Source: Nocardia sp. alder85J
GTDB lineage: Bacteria; Actinomycetota; Actinomycetes; Mycobacteriales; Mycobacteriaceae
Direction: 5' to 3'
DNA: 64,000 bases
NCBI RefSeq assembly: GCF_020176955.2
Contig: NZ_JAIUCZ020000009.1
Span: 124,001 to 188,000, forward strand
This document shows positions 9,352-18,173 of the stretch, piece after piece. The notes below the pieces were generated by a model. The model ran no database searches. It was not told the DNA's origin and worked only from the letters and a program-made list of their open reading frames with translations. Position numbers and translations under genes: made by a program. Position 1 is the stretch's first letter. Every line of letters starts with the position of its first letter.

Positions 9352-10068
9352 ATGGTGCACGAGGACGGCAACGGCACGGTCGCGGCCCGCGACGAGCCCG
9401 GGGACGGGCTGCGATTCGGTGAGCGCCCGCTGACGCAGACACGGGATGCCGCGGGCGCCCTGCGCAGGCTGAGCGGACTGCTGCTGTCGCTGGAACACGA
9501 ACACCCCGTGGTCGGGCAGTTTCTCGACCGGGCGGCGCAATGGGAGCAGGCGCTGCGCACGGCGGCGCCGCCGGACGGCCGGCCCCGGCTCGGCGACGAC
9601 GGCCCCGAACGCCGGGTGTATCTGGACCACGCCGCCGATATCGGTGCGTTCAATCCCGCCTTTCCCGAATACGAATTCGACACCCTGGACGCCGGGAGCG
9701 CGACCGGCCGGGTGTGCTTCCCGGTCAATTACGAGGGTCCGCCGGGCTCGGTCCACGGCGGCTTCCTCGCGGTGTTCTTCGATTGCGTCGTCCAGCACCA
9801 CAATTGCGTCGCCGGGCGGGCCGGTAGAACACGGTCACTGCATCTGGCCTACCGCCGGCCGACACCGATCCTGGTCGAACTGCGCTTCGATATCACCCGC
9901 ACGCTCGGCGAGCGTGGCGTGGATTCCGCCGCCCGGCTGACCCTGCACGACGAACAGCTCTGTAGTGCGACCACCAGCACCGTCGCACTCCCGCCGGAAC
10001 GCCTGACCGGCGCGCGGTACGGCGCGCGGCGCCCGATCTCCACCGCGGGTCCCGAAACATCCGCCTGA
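9352..10068 (+). CDS. Hotdog-fold acyl-CoA thioesterase (PaaI-like)
   Basis: This 238-residue protein has a hotdog domain in its C-terminal half. GPPGSVHGGFLAVFFD matches the PaaI-type HGG signature, with an Asp at the end of the helix. Such enzymes release CoA from acyl-thioesters and may recycle CoA or drain dead-end intermediates. The N-terminal ~90 residues are a variable helical extension. The ATG at 9352 follows GGGAAGTGGG. The gene is divergent from the crotonase cluster across operator A and lies 42 bp ahead of another crotonase. A similar long thioesterase is at 50746. Its substrate is not inferable. Confidence 0.8.
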   Translation: MVHEDGNGTVAARDEPGDGLRFGERPLTQTRDAAGALRRLSGLLLSLEHEHPVVGQFLDRAAQWEQALRTAAPPDGRPRLGDDGPERRVYLDHAADIGAFNPAFPEYEFDTLDAGSATGRVCFPVNYEGPPGSVHGGFLAVFFDCVVQHHNCVAGRAGRTRSLHLAYRRPTPILVELRFDITRTLGERGVDSAARLTLHDEQLCSATTSTVALPPERLTGARYGARRPISTAGPETSA

Positions 10069-10110
10069 TCCCGGCGCACCGCCGACGACCTCCGAGAGGA
10101 ATTCCCACCG

Positions 10111-11004
10111 ATGAGCCAATCCAGCGCAGCCGACGGCCGAGTGCTGTTCGACCTCGATCCCGATCGCCGGATCGCCACCATCACGTTCAACAATCCGGCC
10201 CAGCGCAATTCCTACGACGCGGCGATGCGCGACGAGGTGGCACGGCTGCTGGATGTCGTCGCCGAGGACGACGACATCACGGTGGTCCTGCTGCGGGGGG
10301 CCGGGGGAGTGTTCAGCACCGGCGCGGACATGAACAATGCCTACGGCTGGTACGGGGAGGACAAGAGCGACGGCGGCCCGGCGAAGTCACGCCCGAGTCA
10401 GCGGCGCCGATTGACCGTGGACCGCAAGACTTTCGACTTCTATCACACTCTGCTGGGCTTTCCGAAGGTGACTGTCGGCGAGATCGGCGGCTACGCCCTC
10501 GGCGGTGGCTTCGAGATGGCGTTGATGACCGATATCTCGGTGATCGCGCGCGATACCCGGATCGGGATGCCCGCCACCCGATTCCTCGGTCCCGCGCTGG
10601 GGAGCCTGCACATGTTCTTCCATCGGCTCGGCCCGGTGCTGGCCCGCCGGCTGCTGCTCACCGGGGACATCATCGAGGCCGGGACGGTCGAGCGGTTCGG
10701 GGTCTTCACCGAGACCTGCGCTGCCGCCGCGGTGACCGCGCGGGCCCGGTACTGGGCGGAGAAGGCGGCGAAGATGCCCGCCGACGGTGTCGTCATCGCG
10801 AAGGAGGCGTTCCGGCTGGTGGAGCAGAGCCAGGCGTATCAGGGCGAGGAGGTCGCCAGTTATCTGTTCCACGCCTTCGGCACGAATTTGCAGTTCGCCC
10901 CGGGGGAGTTCAATTTCGTGAAGACGCGCGCCGCGCACGGCACCAAGGAGGCATTCCGCCTGCGCGACGAGCACTTCCACGTCCCCGAACCCGGGCTGGA
11001 ATGA
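10111..11004 (+). CDS. Enoyl-CoA hydratase/isomerase family (crotonase)
   Basis: A 297-residue crotonase is preceded by a strong GAGAGGA site. It has TITFNNPAQRNSY, FSTGADMN and GYALGGGFEMALM. It keeps the first catalytic glutamate (Glu135) but has Ala155 where the second should be (IGMPATRFLG). A ~25-residue charged loop near residues 80-105 and a C-terminal extension with FVKTRAAHGTKEAF make it longer than average. It probably shares a transcript with the thioesterase upstream and is convergent with the TetR gene downstream. With one glutamate it could be an isomerase or hydrolase. Confidence 0.84.
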   Translation: MSQSSAADGRVLFDLDPDRRIATITFNNPAQRNSYDAAMRDEVARLLDVVAEDDDITVVLLRGAGGVFSTGADMNNAYGWYGEDKSDGGPAKSRPSQRRRLTVDRKTFDFYHTLLGFPKVTVGEIGGYALGGGFEMALMTDISVIARDTRIGMPATRFLGPALGSLHMFFHRLGPVLARRLLLTGDIIEAGTVERFGVFTETCAAAAVTARARYWAEKAAKMPADGVVIAKEAFRLVEQSQAYQGEEVASYLFHAFGTNLQFAPGEFNFVKTRAAHGTKEAFRLRDEHFHVPEPGLE

Positions 11005-11083
11005 CGGAACGGCCCCGCGGCCGCTGGCTCCGGGGACCGGACCGCCCGGCACGCGCCGGGAGCCGGCCCCGAGATCCCGAGGG

Positions 11084-11866
11084 TCAGCCCGTGGGCGCGA
11101 TCCGATCGGCCGGCGCCGGGTCGCGATCCGGCGCCGGGGCACCGATCCGCCGCGCGCCCGAGCCGGCGGCGATCAATCGGCCGGCGTGGTCGAGGATGTA
11201 GTCCAGGCCGACCTCGAAGTTGTGGTCGTCGGGCATGCCGCCGCCCCGCCCGCCGGCCAGCGCCGCGGCGAGCAGCGGGGTGGTCGCCGGATCGATGACG
11301 GCGCTGTCGTGGTGACCGCTGCCGGGAGATCCGTTGAGCGCCTGGTTCCTGTCGTGCAGCCGGCGCAGCACCACCGAGCCGCGGACGTGCAACTGCACGG
11401 CCGAGAACGTATCGCAGGCGTCGCCGAGCGAGAGTCCGAGATCGACCAGTGTCGTGATGACCTGCTCGGTCACCTGCGCGCCGACCCGGACCAGATGCGG
11501 GCTGCGCGCGGACCGGATCAGGAGGAGATCGCACAGGACCGGATTCGCCAGGAAGGCGCGCCGCATCCGGCAGGCGTGCCCGCGCAGCGTCTCCCGCCAG
11601 TCGCCGCCGTCCTCGAGGGTCGTCTCGAAGACGTACCGGTGCAGTGCGCGCTCGGCCATCGCGTCCAGCAGATCGTCCTTCTTGTGGAAGTACCAGTAGA
11701 TGCTCGTGACGCCGATACCGAGATGCCGTCCCAGCATCGGCATGCTCAGCCCGTCGAGCGACACCTGCGCCGCGAGCTCGAATGCGCCCTCGAGGATGTC
11801 CTCCGGGTTGAGGGAGCCTCGCACGCGGCGCCGCCGCGTCGTGGTGGTCCGCCGTCCGGTCATCAC
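11084..11866 (-). CDS. TetR-family repressor (TetR-1)
   Basis: This 260-residue regulator has an N-terminal helix-turn-helix containing GIGVTSIYWYFHKKDDLLDAM near residues 50-70. That is almost identical to the recognition region of the TetR at 23930 and similar to the one at 49884. The C-terminal ligand-binding half is longer than usual and ends in an Ala/Pro/Arg-rich tail. GGGAGG precedes a GTG-ATG pair; either could be the start. A cluster of operator-A half-sites lies in its own promoter region, consistent with autoregulation. I infer that it represses the 1-29 kb catabolic genes in response to an acyl-CoA or similar ligand. Confidence 0.88.
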   Translation of the reverse strand: MMTGRRTTTTRRRRVRGSLNPEDILEGAFELAAQVSLDGLSMPMLGRHLGIGVTSIYWYFHKKDDLLDAMAERALHRYVFETTLEDGGDWRETLRGHACRMRRAFLANPVLCDLLLIRSARSPHLVRVGAQVTEQVITTLVDLGLSLGDACDTFSAVQLHVRGSVVLRRLHDRNQALNGSPGSGHHDSAVIDPATTPLLAAALAGGRGGGMPDDHNFEVGLDYILDHAGRLIAAGSGARRIGAPAPDRDPAPADRIAPTG

Positions 11867-11920
11867 CCGCGCCTCCCCTCCGCAGTCGTTCCGGCCTGTC
11901 CGACACTCGGTTTCGATCTT

Positions 11921-11948
11921 CGGTAGACCTTACCACGGTACTTACAGT
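11921..11948. promoter_or_regulatory. Operator A half-site cluster
   Basis: Four half-sites follow one another: CGGTAG (11921), TTACC (11930), ACGGTA (11935) and TTACAGT (11942). The first two fit the 3-bp spacing imperfectly. The cluster lies 55 bp upstream of the TetR-1 start in the divergent region shared with 12087. Confidence 0.5.
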
Positions 11949-12023
11949 AGATGATCCGGTATGAGTTCCTCCCGGTACTCGCGGAGTGCCCGGACCCTTG
12001 CGCGATGTGCTATGGATAGATAT

Positions 12024-12040
12024 ACAGTAATGGCATCTGT
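12024..12040. promoter_or_regulatory. Operator A, weak copy
   Basis: ACAGTAA-TGG-CATCTGT has one perfect half-site and one degenerate half-site with correct spacing. It lies 46 bp before the ATG at 12087 and could control the plus-strand operon 12087-18079. Confidence 0.4.
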
Positions 12041-12086
12041 GACGCTTGTCGCCGGTCGTTCGGCGGGTCTCGGAGAAGGGACAGTG

Positions 12087-12494
12087 ATGAGCACGCTCAC
12101 CTATCGGGCGATCGACGTCGACAACCACTACTACGAACCCGCCGGGGCCGGGGTCCCCGTCGCCTTCCACCTCGGCGACAGCGGCTATCGCACGATCGCC
12201 GGAATGTGGGGCGGGAAGGACACTTTCGAGGCGTTCGGCGGCTCCACCCCGCTGGAGAAGATCCTCGTCGACGATCGCGCCGTCCACGACACGATGGCCT
12301 CGATGATCGTGGACGGCGTCTTCGACCGCAATCCCGGTCTGCGGGTGGCCGGCATCGAGAACGGCTCCGACCGGCCGCACGGCGAAGGTCTCGGGCAGCC
12401 GATGGAATACGTCCGCGAACTGGGCGGCTTCGATGCCGCCGGCCTCCGGAGGATCATGCGCGGCAACGCCGTCGAACTGCTGGGCCGGCCATGA
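12087..12494 (+). pseudogene. Amidohydrolase relic with internal in-frame deletions
   Basis: The 135-codon frame starts like an Amidohydro_2-family enzyme (AIDVDNHYYEP). It jumps directly to mid-protein sequence (GMWGGKDTFEAFG, MIVDGVFDRNPGLRV) and then from GIENGSD to the C-terminal PHGEGLGQPMEYV. Relatives are close to 400 residues, so roughly two thirds is missing, including the catalytic core and the GSDWPH segment. No stop or frameshift interrupts the remainder. It keeps a GGAGAAGGGA site and its stop overlaps the next ATG (ATGA), so it may survive as a translated leader that couples translation of the ligase. Enzyme activity is very unlikely. Confidence 0.7.
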
Positions 12495-14122
12495 CCGAAT
12501 GGACCCTCGGCCAGGTCCTGGACGCGATCGCCGCGGCGGTACCCGATCGGGTGATGACCGTCTGCGGCGACCGCCGGGCCACCTTCGCCGACACCGTCTC
12601 GAACACCCGGCGTTTCGCCGATCAGCTGGCGACACGGGGATTCGGGGTGCGGACGCCGCGCGCTCGGCTCGAGCGCTGGGAATGCGGCCAGGACCGGGTC
12701 GCGATGATCATGCGCAACGATCGCTACACCGACGTCATGCTGGGCTGCCTGAAGGCCCGCACGGTCCCGGTCAACGTCAACCACTACTACACCGCTCGCG
12801 AGATCCGGGAACTGCTGGACTACGTCGGGCCCCGAGTCATCGTGTACCACCGCGGATTCGGCGAGAAGGTCGCCGAGGTGGCGGCCGGGATGGATCTCGA
12901 TCTGCTGATCTCGGTCGAGGACGGCAGCGGGGTGGACGAACTGCCCGGCGCGGTGTCCTACGACGATCTGCTGGCCCTCGGCGATCCGGATCGGGTGATC
13001 GAACCGGATCCCGACGACCTGATCATGATGTGCACCGGCGGCACCACCGGCCGTCCCAAGGGTGTGCTGTGGCGGCAGAGCGACATGTACGTGTCCGCGA
13101 TGCGCGGCAGCGATCACGACAGCGCGGAACCGTTGCACGCCTTGGCCCGTGCCACCGGGCAGGTGTGGCTGGCGGCCTCGCCGCTGCTGCACGCCGCCGG
13201 GACGTGGACGGTGCTGGGCGGGGTGCTGACCGGGCAGACGGTGGTGCTCTACGACGACCGCGACAAGTTCGACGCGCGCAAGGCCCTCACCACCGCGGCG
13301 CGCGCGCGGGCGACGATGATGACCATCGTCGGCGACGCCTTCGCCGGTCCACTGGTGGACGAATTGCGTTCCGGCGACTATGAACTGGCCACCCTGACCT
13401 CGATCGGCACCGGTGGCGCGGCCACGAACCCGGAGCACAAGCGCGCGCTGATCGAACTGCTGCCGCAGGTGACCATCGTGGAGGGCTACGGGTCGTCGGA
13501 GACCGGCGGCATGGCCTTCGGCCACAGCAGCCGGGACCGGCAGATCGAGACGTTCGCGCTGATGCCCGGTGGCGTCGCGGTCTCCGCGGACCGCACCCGG
13601 TTCCTGGCGCCCGGCGACACCGAGATCGGCTGGGCGGCAAGGGTCGGGCGGGTGCCGCTGGGGTATCTCGACGATCGGGCGGCCACCGAGCGGACCTTCC
13701 CGGTGATCGACGGCGTGCGCATGGCCGTCCCCGGCGACCGGGCCACCGTCGACGCCGACGGCAGCCTCCGGCTGCTCGGGCGGGACTCGCTGGTCGTCAA
13801 CACCGGCGGCGAGAAGGTCTTCGTCGAGGAGGTCGAGGAGATCCTGCGGGCGCACAAGGGAATTCGCGACGCCCTGGTGGTCGGCCGGGCCAGCGAGCGC
13901 TGGGGGCAGGAAGTCGTCGCGCTGGTCTGCGCCCGCGACTTCCCGGTCCCGACCGCCGGCGAACTGCGGGCGGCGTGCCGTGCGATGCTCGCCGGATACA
14001 AGGTTCCCAAGCGGTTCATCTTCGTCGGCGCGATCGCGCGGCTCGGCAACGGCAAACCGGACTACCGCTGGGCGGGGCAGCGCGCCGCCGCGGACATCGG
14101 CACGGACAACGGAGAATCATGA
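12491..14122 (+). CDS. Acyl-CoA synthetase (FadD19-like)
   Basis: A 543-residue ligase related to the one at 156. It shares CTGGTTGRPKGVLWRQ, the inserted RARLERWECGQD segment, VNVNHYYTAREI and the lysine motif LGNGKPDYRW. It overlaps both neighbours by ATGA and so belongs to a tight operon with the amidohydrolase relic, an intact amidohydrolase, two acyl-CoA dehydrogenases and a crotonase. That order suggests the ligase makes the CoA ester that the dehydrogenase pair then desaturates. The similarity to FadD19 favours a bulky ring-bearing acid, but this is inference. Confidence 0.9.
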   Translation: MTEWTLGQVLDAIAAAVPDRVMTVCGDRRATFADTVSNTRRFADQLATRGFGVRTPRARLERWECGQDRVAMIMRNDRYTDVMLGCLKARTVPVNVNHYYTAREIRELLDYVGPRVIVYHRGFGEKVAEVAAGMDLDLLISVEDGSGVDELPGAVSYDDLLALGDPDRVIEPDPDDLIMMCTGGTTGRPKGVLWRQSDMYVSAMRGSDHDSAEPLHALARATGQVWLAASPLLHAAGTWTVLGGVLTGQTVVLYDDRDKFDARKALTTAARARATMMTIVGDAFAGPLVDELRSGDYELATLTSIGTGGAATNPEHKRALIELLPQVTIVEGYGSSETGGMAFGHSSRDRQIETFALMPGGVAVSADRTRFLAPGDTEIGWAARVGRVPLGYLDDRAATERTFPVIDGVRMAVPGDRATVDADGSLRLLGRDSLVVNTGGEKVFVEEVEEILRAHKGIRDALVVGRASERWGQEVVALVCARDFPVPTAGELRAACRAMLAGYKVPKRFIFVGAIARLGNGKPDYRWAGQRAAADIGTDNGES

Positions 14123-14955
14123 ATCACCGGGTAATCGATTGTCTGGTCAACGTGCATTTCGGCGAGATGGAACAACCGAAATGGATGCAGGCGGTCCGCG
14201 AGGATTATTTCAAGGGCCCGGCCGCGATGTACGAGCAGGTCGATCTCGAGCGGTTGCTCGACGAGATGGACGAGCAGGGGGTGGAGCGGGCGATCCTGAT
14301 GGATTCGCTGGCCAAACCCTCGGTGACCGCGCGGAAATTCGTCGAGGCCCGGCCGGACCGCTTCTCGCTGAGCATCGGCGGCATGAATCTGCTGCGTCCC
14401 ATGGCCTCGCTGCGGGAGCTGACCGCGGCCGTGCGCGACCTCCCGGTCTCGTATGCCGTGGTGGGACCGAGCTTCTGGGGTGACGGGATGTATCCGCCCA
14501 GCGACGCGGTCTACTACCCGCTCTACACCAAATGCGCCGAACTGGGCCTGCCGCTGTGTCTCAACACCGGTCTCCCGGGCCCGCCGCTGCCCGGTGAGGT
14601 GCAGAATCCGATCCACCTGGACCGGGTCTGCGTGCGCTTCCCCGAACTGAAACTGTGCATGATGCACGGCGCCGACCCGTGGTGGGACGTGGCCGTCCGG
14701 CTGCTGATCAAATACCGGAACCTGCGGCTGATGACCTCGGCGTGGTCACCGAAGCGGCTGCCGGAGAGCCTGTTGCACTACATGCGCACCCGCGGCAAGG
14801 ACAGGGTCATCTTCGGTTCCGATTGGCCGGTGCTGTCGCAGCGCCGGGTGGTTCCGGAGGCGCTGGCGCTGGATCTGCCCGGCGACGTGCGCGACAACTA
14901 TCTGTACCGCAACGCGAAGGACTTCTTCTTCGGCGAACGATCCGCCGATGCGTGA
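14119..14955 (+). CDS. Amidohydrolase (Amidohydro_2 family)
   Basis: A 278-residue TIM-barrel protein has the family features CMMHGADPWWD and VIFGSDWPVL (the metal-ligand aspartate region). The N-terminal motif, normally DxHxH, reads DCLVNVH, so the first metal-binding histidine is absent. Family members decarboxylate or hydrolyse cyclic and aromatic substrates; here a ring-opening or lactone/dione hydrolysis role is possible. It overlaps the upstream ligase by ATGA and is followed after 34 bp by an acyl-CoA dehydrogenase. Metal use and activity are uncertain because of the altered motif. Confidence 0.8.
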   Translation: MNHRVIDCLVNVHFGEMEQPKWMQAVREDYFKGPAAMYEQVDLERLLDEMDEQGVERAILMDSLAKPSVTARKFVEARPDRFSLSIGGMNLLRPMASLRELTAAVRDLPVSYAVVGPSFWGDGMYPPSDAVYYPLYTKCAELGLPLCLNTGLPGPPLPGEVQNPIHLDRVCVRFPELKLCMMHGADPWWDVAVRLLIKYRNLRLMTSAWSPKRLPESLLHYMRTRGKDRVIFGSDWPVLSQRRVVPEALALDLPGDVRDNYLYRNAKDFFFGERSADA

Positions 14956-14989
14956 CATGTCACCGCTCGGCCGGAGAAAGGAGAACGGC

Positions 14990-16048
14990 ATGGACCGCTA
15001 CGAATTGCGGCGGCTGGACTACAGCCTGTCGGAGGACCAGACCGAGGTGCAGGCGGTCTACGCGAAATTCTTCGCCACCCGGTCCCCGATCGATGTCGTC
15101 CGGGCCGCGGAGCCGACCGGTTTCGACCGGAACCTCTGGGATCAGCTGTGTGCCACCGGCGCGACCTCGATGGCGCTGCCGGAGTCCGTCGGCGGCGACG
15201 GGGCCACGCTGGTGGACCTGGTGCTGGTGGCCGAGGAGCTCGGCCGCACGTCGGCCCCCGTGCCGTGGATCGAACACGTCTGTGCCACAAGGCTTCTGGC
15301 TCGGCTGGGTGCGCTGACCGATGCCCCGGACCTGGTGTCCGGGCGCCGCATCGCCACTGTCGACGCGTGCCTGGACGTCGCGGCCGGGCCCCGGCTGATC
15401 CCCGCCGCCGCGGTCGCCGACGAGATCGTCGCCCGGCACGGCGGGGACATCGTGTGGCTGACCCCGGACACCCGGCCGGACCCGGTCGCCAATCTGGGCC
15501 GGTTGCCGCTGGCGTGGATCGATCCCGCGGCGGGAGCGCGGGTCGTCGCGTCCGGCGACGCGGCCGCGGCGCACTACGCCACCGCACTCGACGAATGGCG
15601 GTTGCTGACGGCGGCGGCGCTGGTCGGCCTGGTCGACGAGACCACCCGGATCGCCGCCGAATTCGCCACCACCCGCTACACCCTGGGCGTCCCGATCTCG
15701 ACGTTGCAAGGGATTTCGCATCCGCTGGCGAACAACGCCATCGTCGTGCGGTCCGGCCGGGCGCTGTCCCGGCGCGCGGCCTGGTTCCTGGAGTTCGAGC
15801 CGGGTGTGCGCGACGAACTCGCCTCGGCGGCTTTCGTTTTCATGGCCGAGGAGGCCGCGAGGGCGGCGACCGTGGCGGTGCACATCCAGGGCGGTCTGGG
15901 TGTGGCGGCGGAGTCCGCGGCGTCGGGCCATCTGGTCCGGGCCCGGGGCTGGCCGCTGGCCGGCGGCGACCCGGCCGCCAGCGCGCGGCGGGCGGCGATC
16001 CTGCTCGCCGGCCATGTCTCGGGCTCGTCCCGCCCGGCCCCGGTCTAG
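14990..16048 (+). CDS. Acyl-CoA dehydrogenase, small subunit type
   Basis: This 352-residue flavoprotein-family protein has N-terminal helices (YSLSEDQTEVQAVYAKFF), the ALPESVGGDGATLVD segment and a C-terminal helical domain with RYTLGVPISTLQGI and HIQGGLGVAAESAA. It is short and diverged, like the partner subunits of heteromeric steroid acyl-CoA dehydrogenases in mycobacteria. I chose the ATG at 14990 because GGAGAAAGGAGAA lies just before it; an upstream in-frame ATG overlaps the amidohydrolase. It probably pairs with the larger subunit 13 bp downstream to desaturate a bulky CoA ester. Confidence 0.85.
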   Translation: MDRYELRRLDYSLSEDQTEVQAVYAKFFATRSPIDVVRAAEPTGFDRNLWDQLCATGATSMALPESVGGDGATLVDLVLVAEELGRTSAPVPWIEHVCATRLLARLGALTDAPDLVSGRRIATVDACLDVAAGPRLIPAAAVADEIVARHGGDIVWLTPDTRPDPVANLGRLPLAWIDPAAGARVVASGDAAAAHYATALDEWRLLTAAALVGLVDETTRIAAEFATTRYTLGVPISTLQGISHPLANNAIVVRSGRALSRRAAWFLEFEPGVRDELASAAFVFMAEEAARAATVAVHIQGGLGVAAESAASGHLVRARGWPLAGGDPAASARRAAILLAGHVSGSSRPAPV

Positions 16049-16061
16049 ATCGGAGAACATC

Positions 16062-17276
16062 ATGGATTTCTCGACAGTGCAACTGTCCGAAGAGGATTCG
16101 GCCTTCCTCGCGCGCGCTCGGGCGATCCTGGCCGAACACGTCACCGACGAGGTGCGCCGCCGCGACCGCGAGACCGGCGACAATTTCGACGAGGGCGTCC
16201 ATCTGGCGCTGGGGGCCGGCGGCTGGCTCGCCGCCGAATTCGACGACACCCTGACGCGGGTCCAGCGGCGGCTGTGGCAGTTGGAGCGCCGCCGGGTGCA
16301 CGTGCCCTGGGTCACCTGGGGCACCACCCAGATCGTCGCGGCCTCGGTGCGCCGGCACGGATCGCCGCAGTTGCAGGCGGAGGTGCTGCCCGGGGTGCGC
16401 GACGGTTCGGTCCGGCTGTGCCTGGGCTACACCGAACCCGAGGGCGGCTCCGATGTCGCGACCTGCAAGACCCGCGCGGTCCGCGACGGCGACGACTGGG
16501 TGATCAACGGCGCCAAGATGTTCACCACCGGCGCGCACAACTGCCGGTACGTCTTCCTCATCACCAACACCGACCCCACCGCGCGGAAACACAAGAGCCT
16601 CACCATGTTCCTGGTGCCGCTGGACACCCCGGGCATCGAGATCCAAGGTATCCGCACCGTCGACGGCGACCGCACCAACATCGTCTACTACAGCGACGTC
16701 CGGGTCCCGGACCGGTACCGGCTCGGTGAGGTGAACGACGGCTGGAACGTGCTGCGCGCCCCGCTGGACGAGGAGCACGGCAATGTCGCCGCCGAGACCG
16801 ACGGCCTGGCCGACGTGTCCATCCTGGGGCATCAGGGCTGGCACATGCTGACCACGATCGACAAGGCCGCCGCGATCCTGTCCGAGCCGGGGGCGGACGG
16901 GCGGTGCCGGATCGACGACGCGTCGGTGGCGATGCGGCTGGGCCGCAGCCTCGCCCGCGCGGAGGCGGCGCTGGGCACGCCGGGCATCTTCGGCCGGGTC
17001 GCGGTCGCGCAGACGATGCGCGACATCGCGCCGGATCTGATGGACATCCTGGGCCCCACCGCGCTGCTGCCGGCCGACACCGCCGGTTCCGCCGATGACG
17101 GTGCCGCCGAATACCTGTACCGCTGGGCGCCGCTGTGCGGCATCTACGGCGGCACGCTCGAGGTGTTCCGGAACATGATCGCGCAGCACGTCCTCGGACT
17201 CGGCAAACCGAACTATTCCCCGCCCAGGGTCGCGGCGCGCCGAGACCCTGCCCACGCAAGGACAGAATCACCATGA
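16062..17276 (+). CDS. Acyl-CoA dehydrogenase, large subunit type
   Basis: A 404-residue acyl-CoA dehydrogenase has the flavin and substrate motif YTEPEGGSDVA and NGAKMFTTGAH in the middle beta domain. The C-terminal signature IYGGTLEVFRNMIAQ carries Gly where the medium-chain catalytic Glu would sit, so the base must be elsewhere. CGGAGAAC precedes the ATG. Adjacent to a smaller homologue, it fits the alpha2-beta2 arrangement of FadE pairs acting on sterol side chains. Its stop overlaps the next crotonase start (ATGA), consistent with dehydrogenation followed by a crotonase step. Confidence 0.88.
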   Translation: MDFSTVQLSEEDSAFLARARAILAEHVTDEVRRRDRETGDNFDEGVHLALGAGGWLAAEFDDTLTRVQRRLWQLERRRVHVPWVTWGTTQIVAASVRRHGSPQLQAEVLPGVRDGSVRLCLGYTEPEGGSDVATCKTRAVRDGDDWVINGAKMFTTGAHNCRYVFLITNTDPTARKHKSLTMFLVPLDTPGIEIQGIRTVDGDRTNIVYYSDVRVPDRYRLGEVNDGWNVLRAPLDEEHGNVAAETDGLADVSILGHQGWHMLTTIDKAAAILSEPGADGRCRIDDASVAMRLGRSLARAEAALGTPGIFGRVAVAQTMRDIAPDLMDILGPTALLPADTAGSADDGAAEYLYRWAPLCGIYGGTLEVFRNMIAQHVLGLGKPNYSPPRVAARRDPAHARTESP

Positions 17277-18079
17277 GCGCTGATCTCGTGCTGTACGACG
17301 TCGCCGACGCCGTCGCGACCATCACCCTGAACCGGCCGGAACTGGCCAACGCCCAGAACATGCCGCTGCTGGACGAACTGGACGCGGCCTGGACGCGCGC
17401 GGACCGCGATCCGGAGGTGCGGGTGATCGTGTTGCGCGGCAACGGGAAACACTTCTCCTCCGGCCACGACATCGACCCGAGGACCTGGAACACGCGGGAC
17501 GCCGGGGCGAAGTGGCTGGTGTCGGAGGTCTACGAATCCGAGACCCGCCGCTTCCTGGAGTATTCGCTGAAGTGGCGCAACATCGCCAAGCCGTCGATCG
17601 CCGCGGTGCGGGGCGTCTGCATCGCCGGTGGGCTGCTGCTGGCCTGGCCCTGTGATCTGATCGTCGCCGCCGACAACGCCACGTTCTCCGATCCGGTGCT
17701 GGCGATGGGCATCGGCGGCGTCGAATACCACGGCCACACCTGGGAACTCGGCGCGCGGCTGGCGAAGGAGATCCTGTTCACCGGCCGGTCCATCGATGCC
17801 GAGGAGGCGCACCGGGTCGGCATGGTGAACCGGGTGGTGCCCCGCGCCGACCTGGAATCCGCGACCCGGCAGCTGGCGGCCGAGATCGCGACCAGACATC
17901 CCTTCGCACTGCGGATGGCCAAGCACGCGGTCAACCAGACCCTCGACATCCAGGGCTTCACGGCCGCGGTGCGGGCGGTCTTCGACATCCACCAGCTCGG
18001 CCACGCGCACGCCATCTCCGAGACCGGGCTGCCGGTGCTCATCGCCCTGGAGGGGATGAAGAAGCAGGTTTCCGAGTAG
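17273..18079 (+). CDS. Enoyl-CoA hydratase/isomerase family (crotonase)
   Basis: A 268-residue crotonase has TITLNRPELANAQNM, FSSGHDIDPR and VRGVCIAGGLLL. The glutamate positions of standard hydratases are Leu122 and Val142, so both are lost. A His/Glu-rich segment, GGVEYHGHTWELG, follows and may supply catalytic residues. It overlaps the dehydrogenase upstream by ATGA and is the last clear gene of the operon from 12087. Its position suggests it processes the enoyl-CoA made by the dehydrogenase pair, but perhaps not by plain hydration. Confidence 0.85.
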   Translation: MSADLVLYDVADAVATITLNRPELANAQNMPLLDELDAAWTRADRDPEVRVIVLRGNGKHFSSGHDIDPRTWNTRDAGAKWLVSEVYESETRRFLEYSLKWRNIAKPSIAAVRGVCIAGGLLLAWPCDLIVAADNATFSDPVLAMGIGGVEYHGHTWELGARLAKEILFTGRSIDAEEAHRVGMVNRVVPRADLESATRQLAAEIATRHPFALRMAKHAVNQTLDIQGFTAAVRAVFDIHQLGHAHAISETGLPVLIALEGMKKQVSE

Positions 18080-18173
18080 GCGCCCGATTCGGGCCCGGCG
18101 GCCCGGCGGCCTTCGTATCCTCGTCCATGACGGCTCCGGGAGGTTCTCGGGTACTCGGAAGGACGGATGAGCC

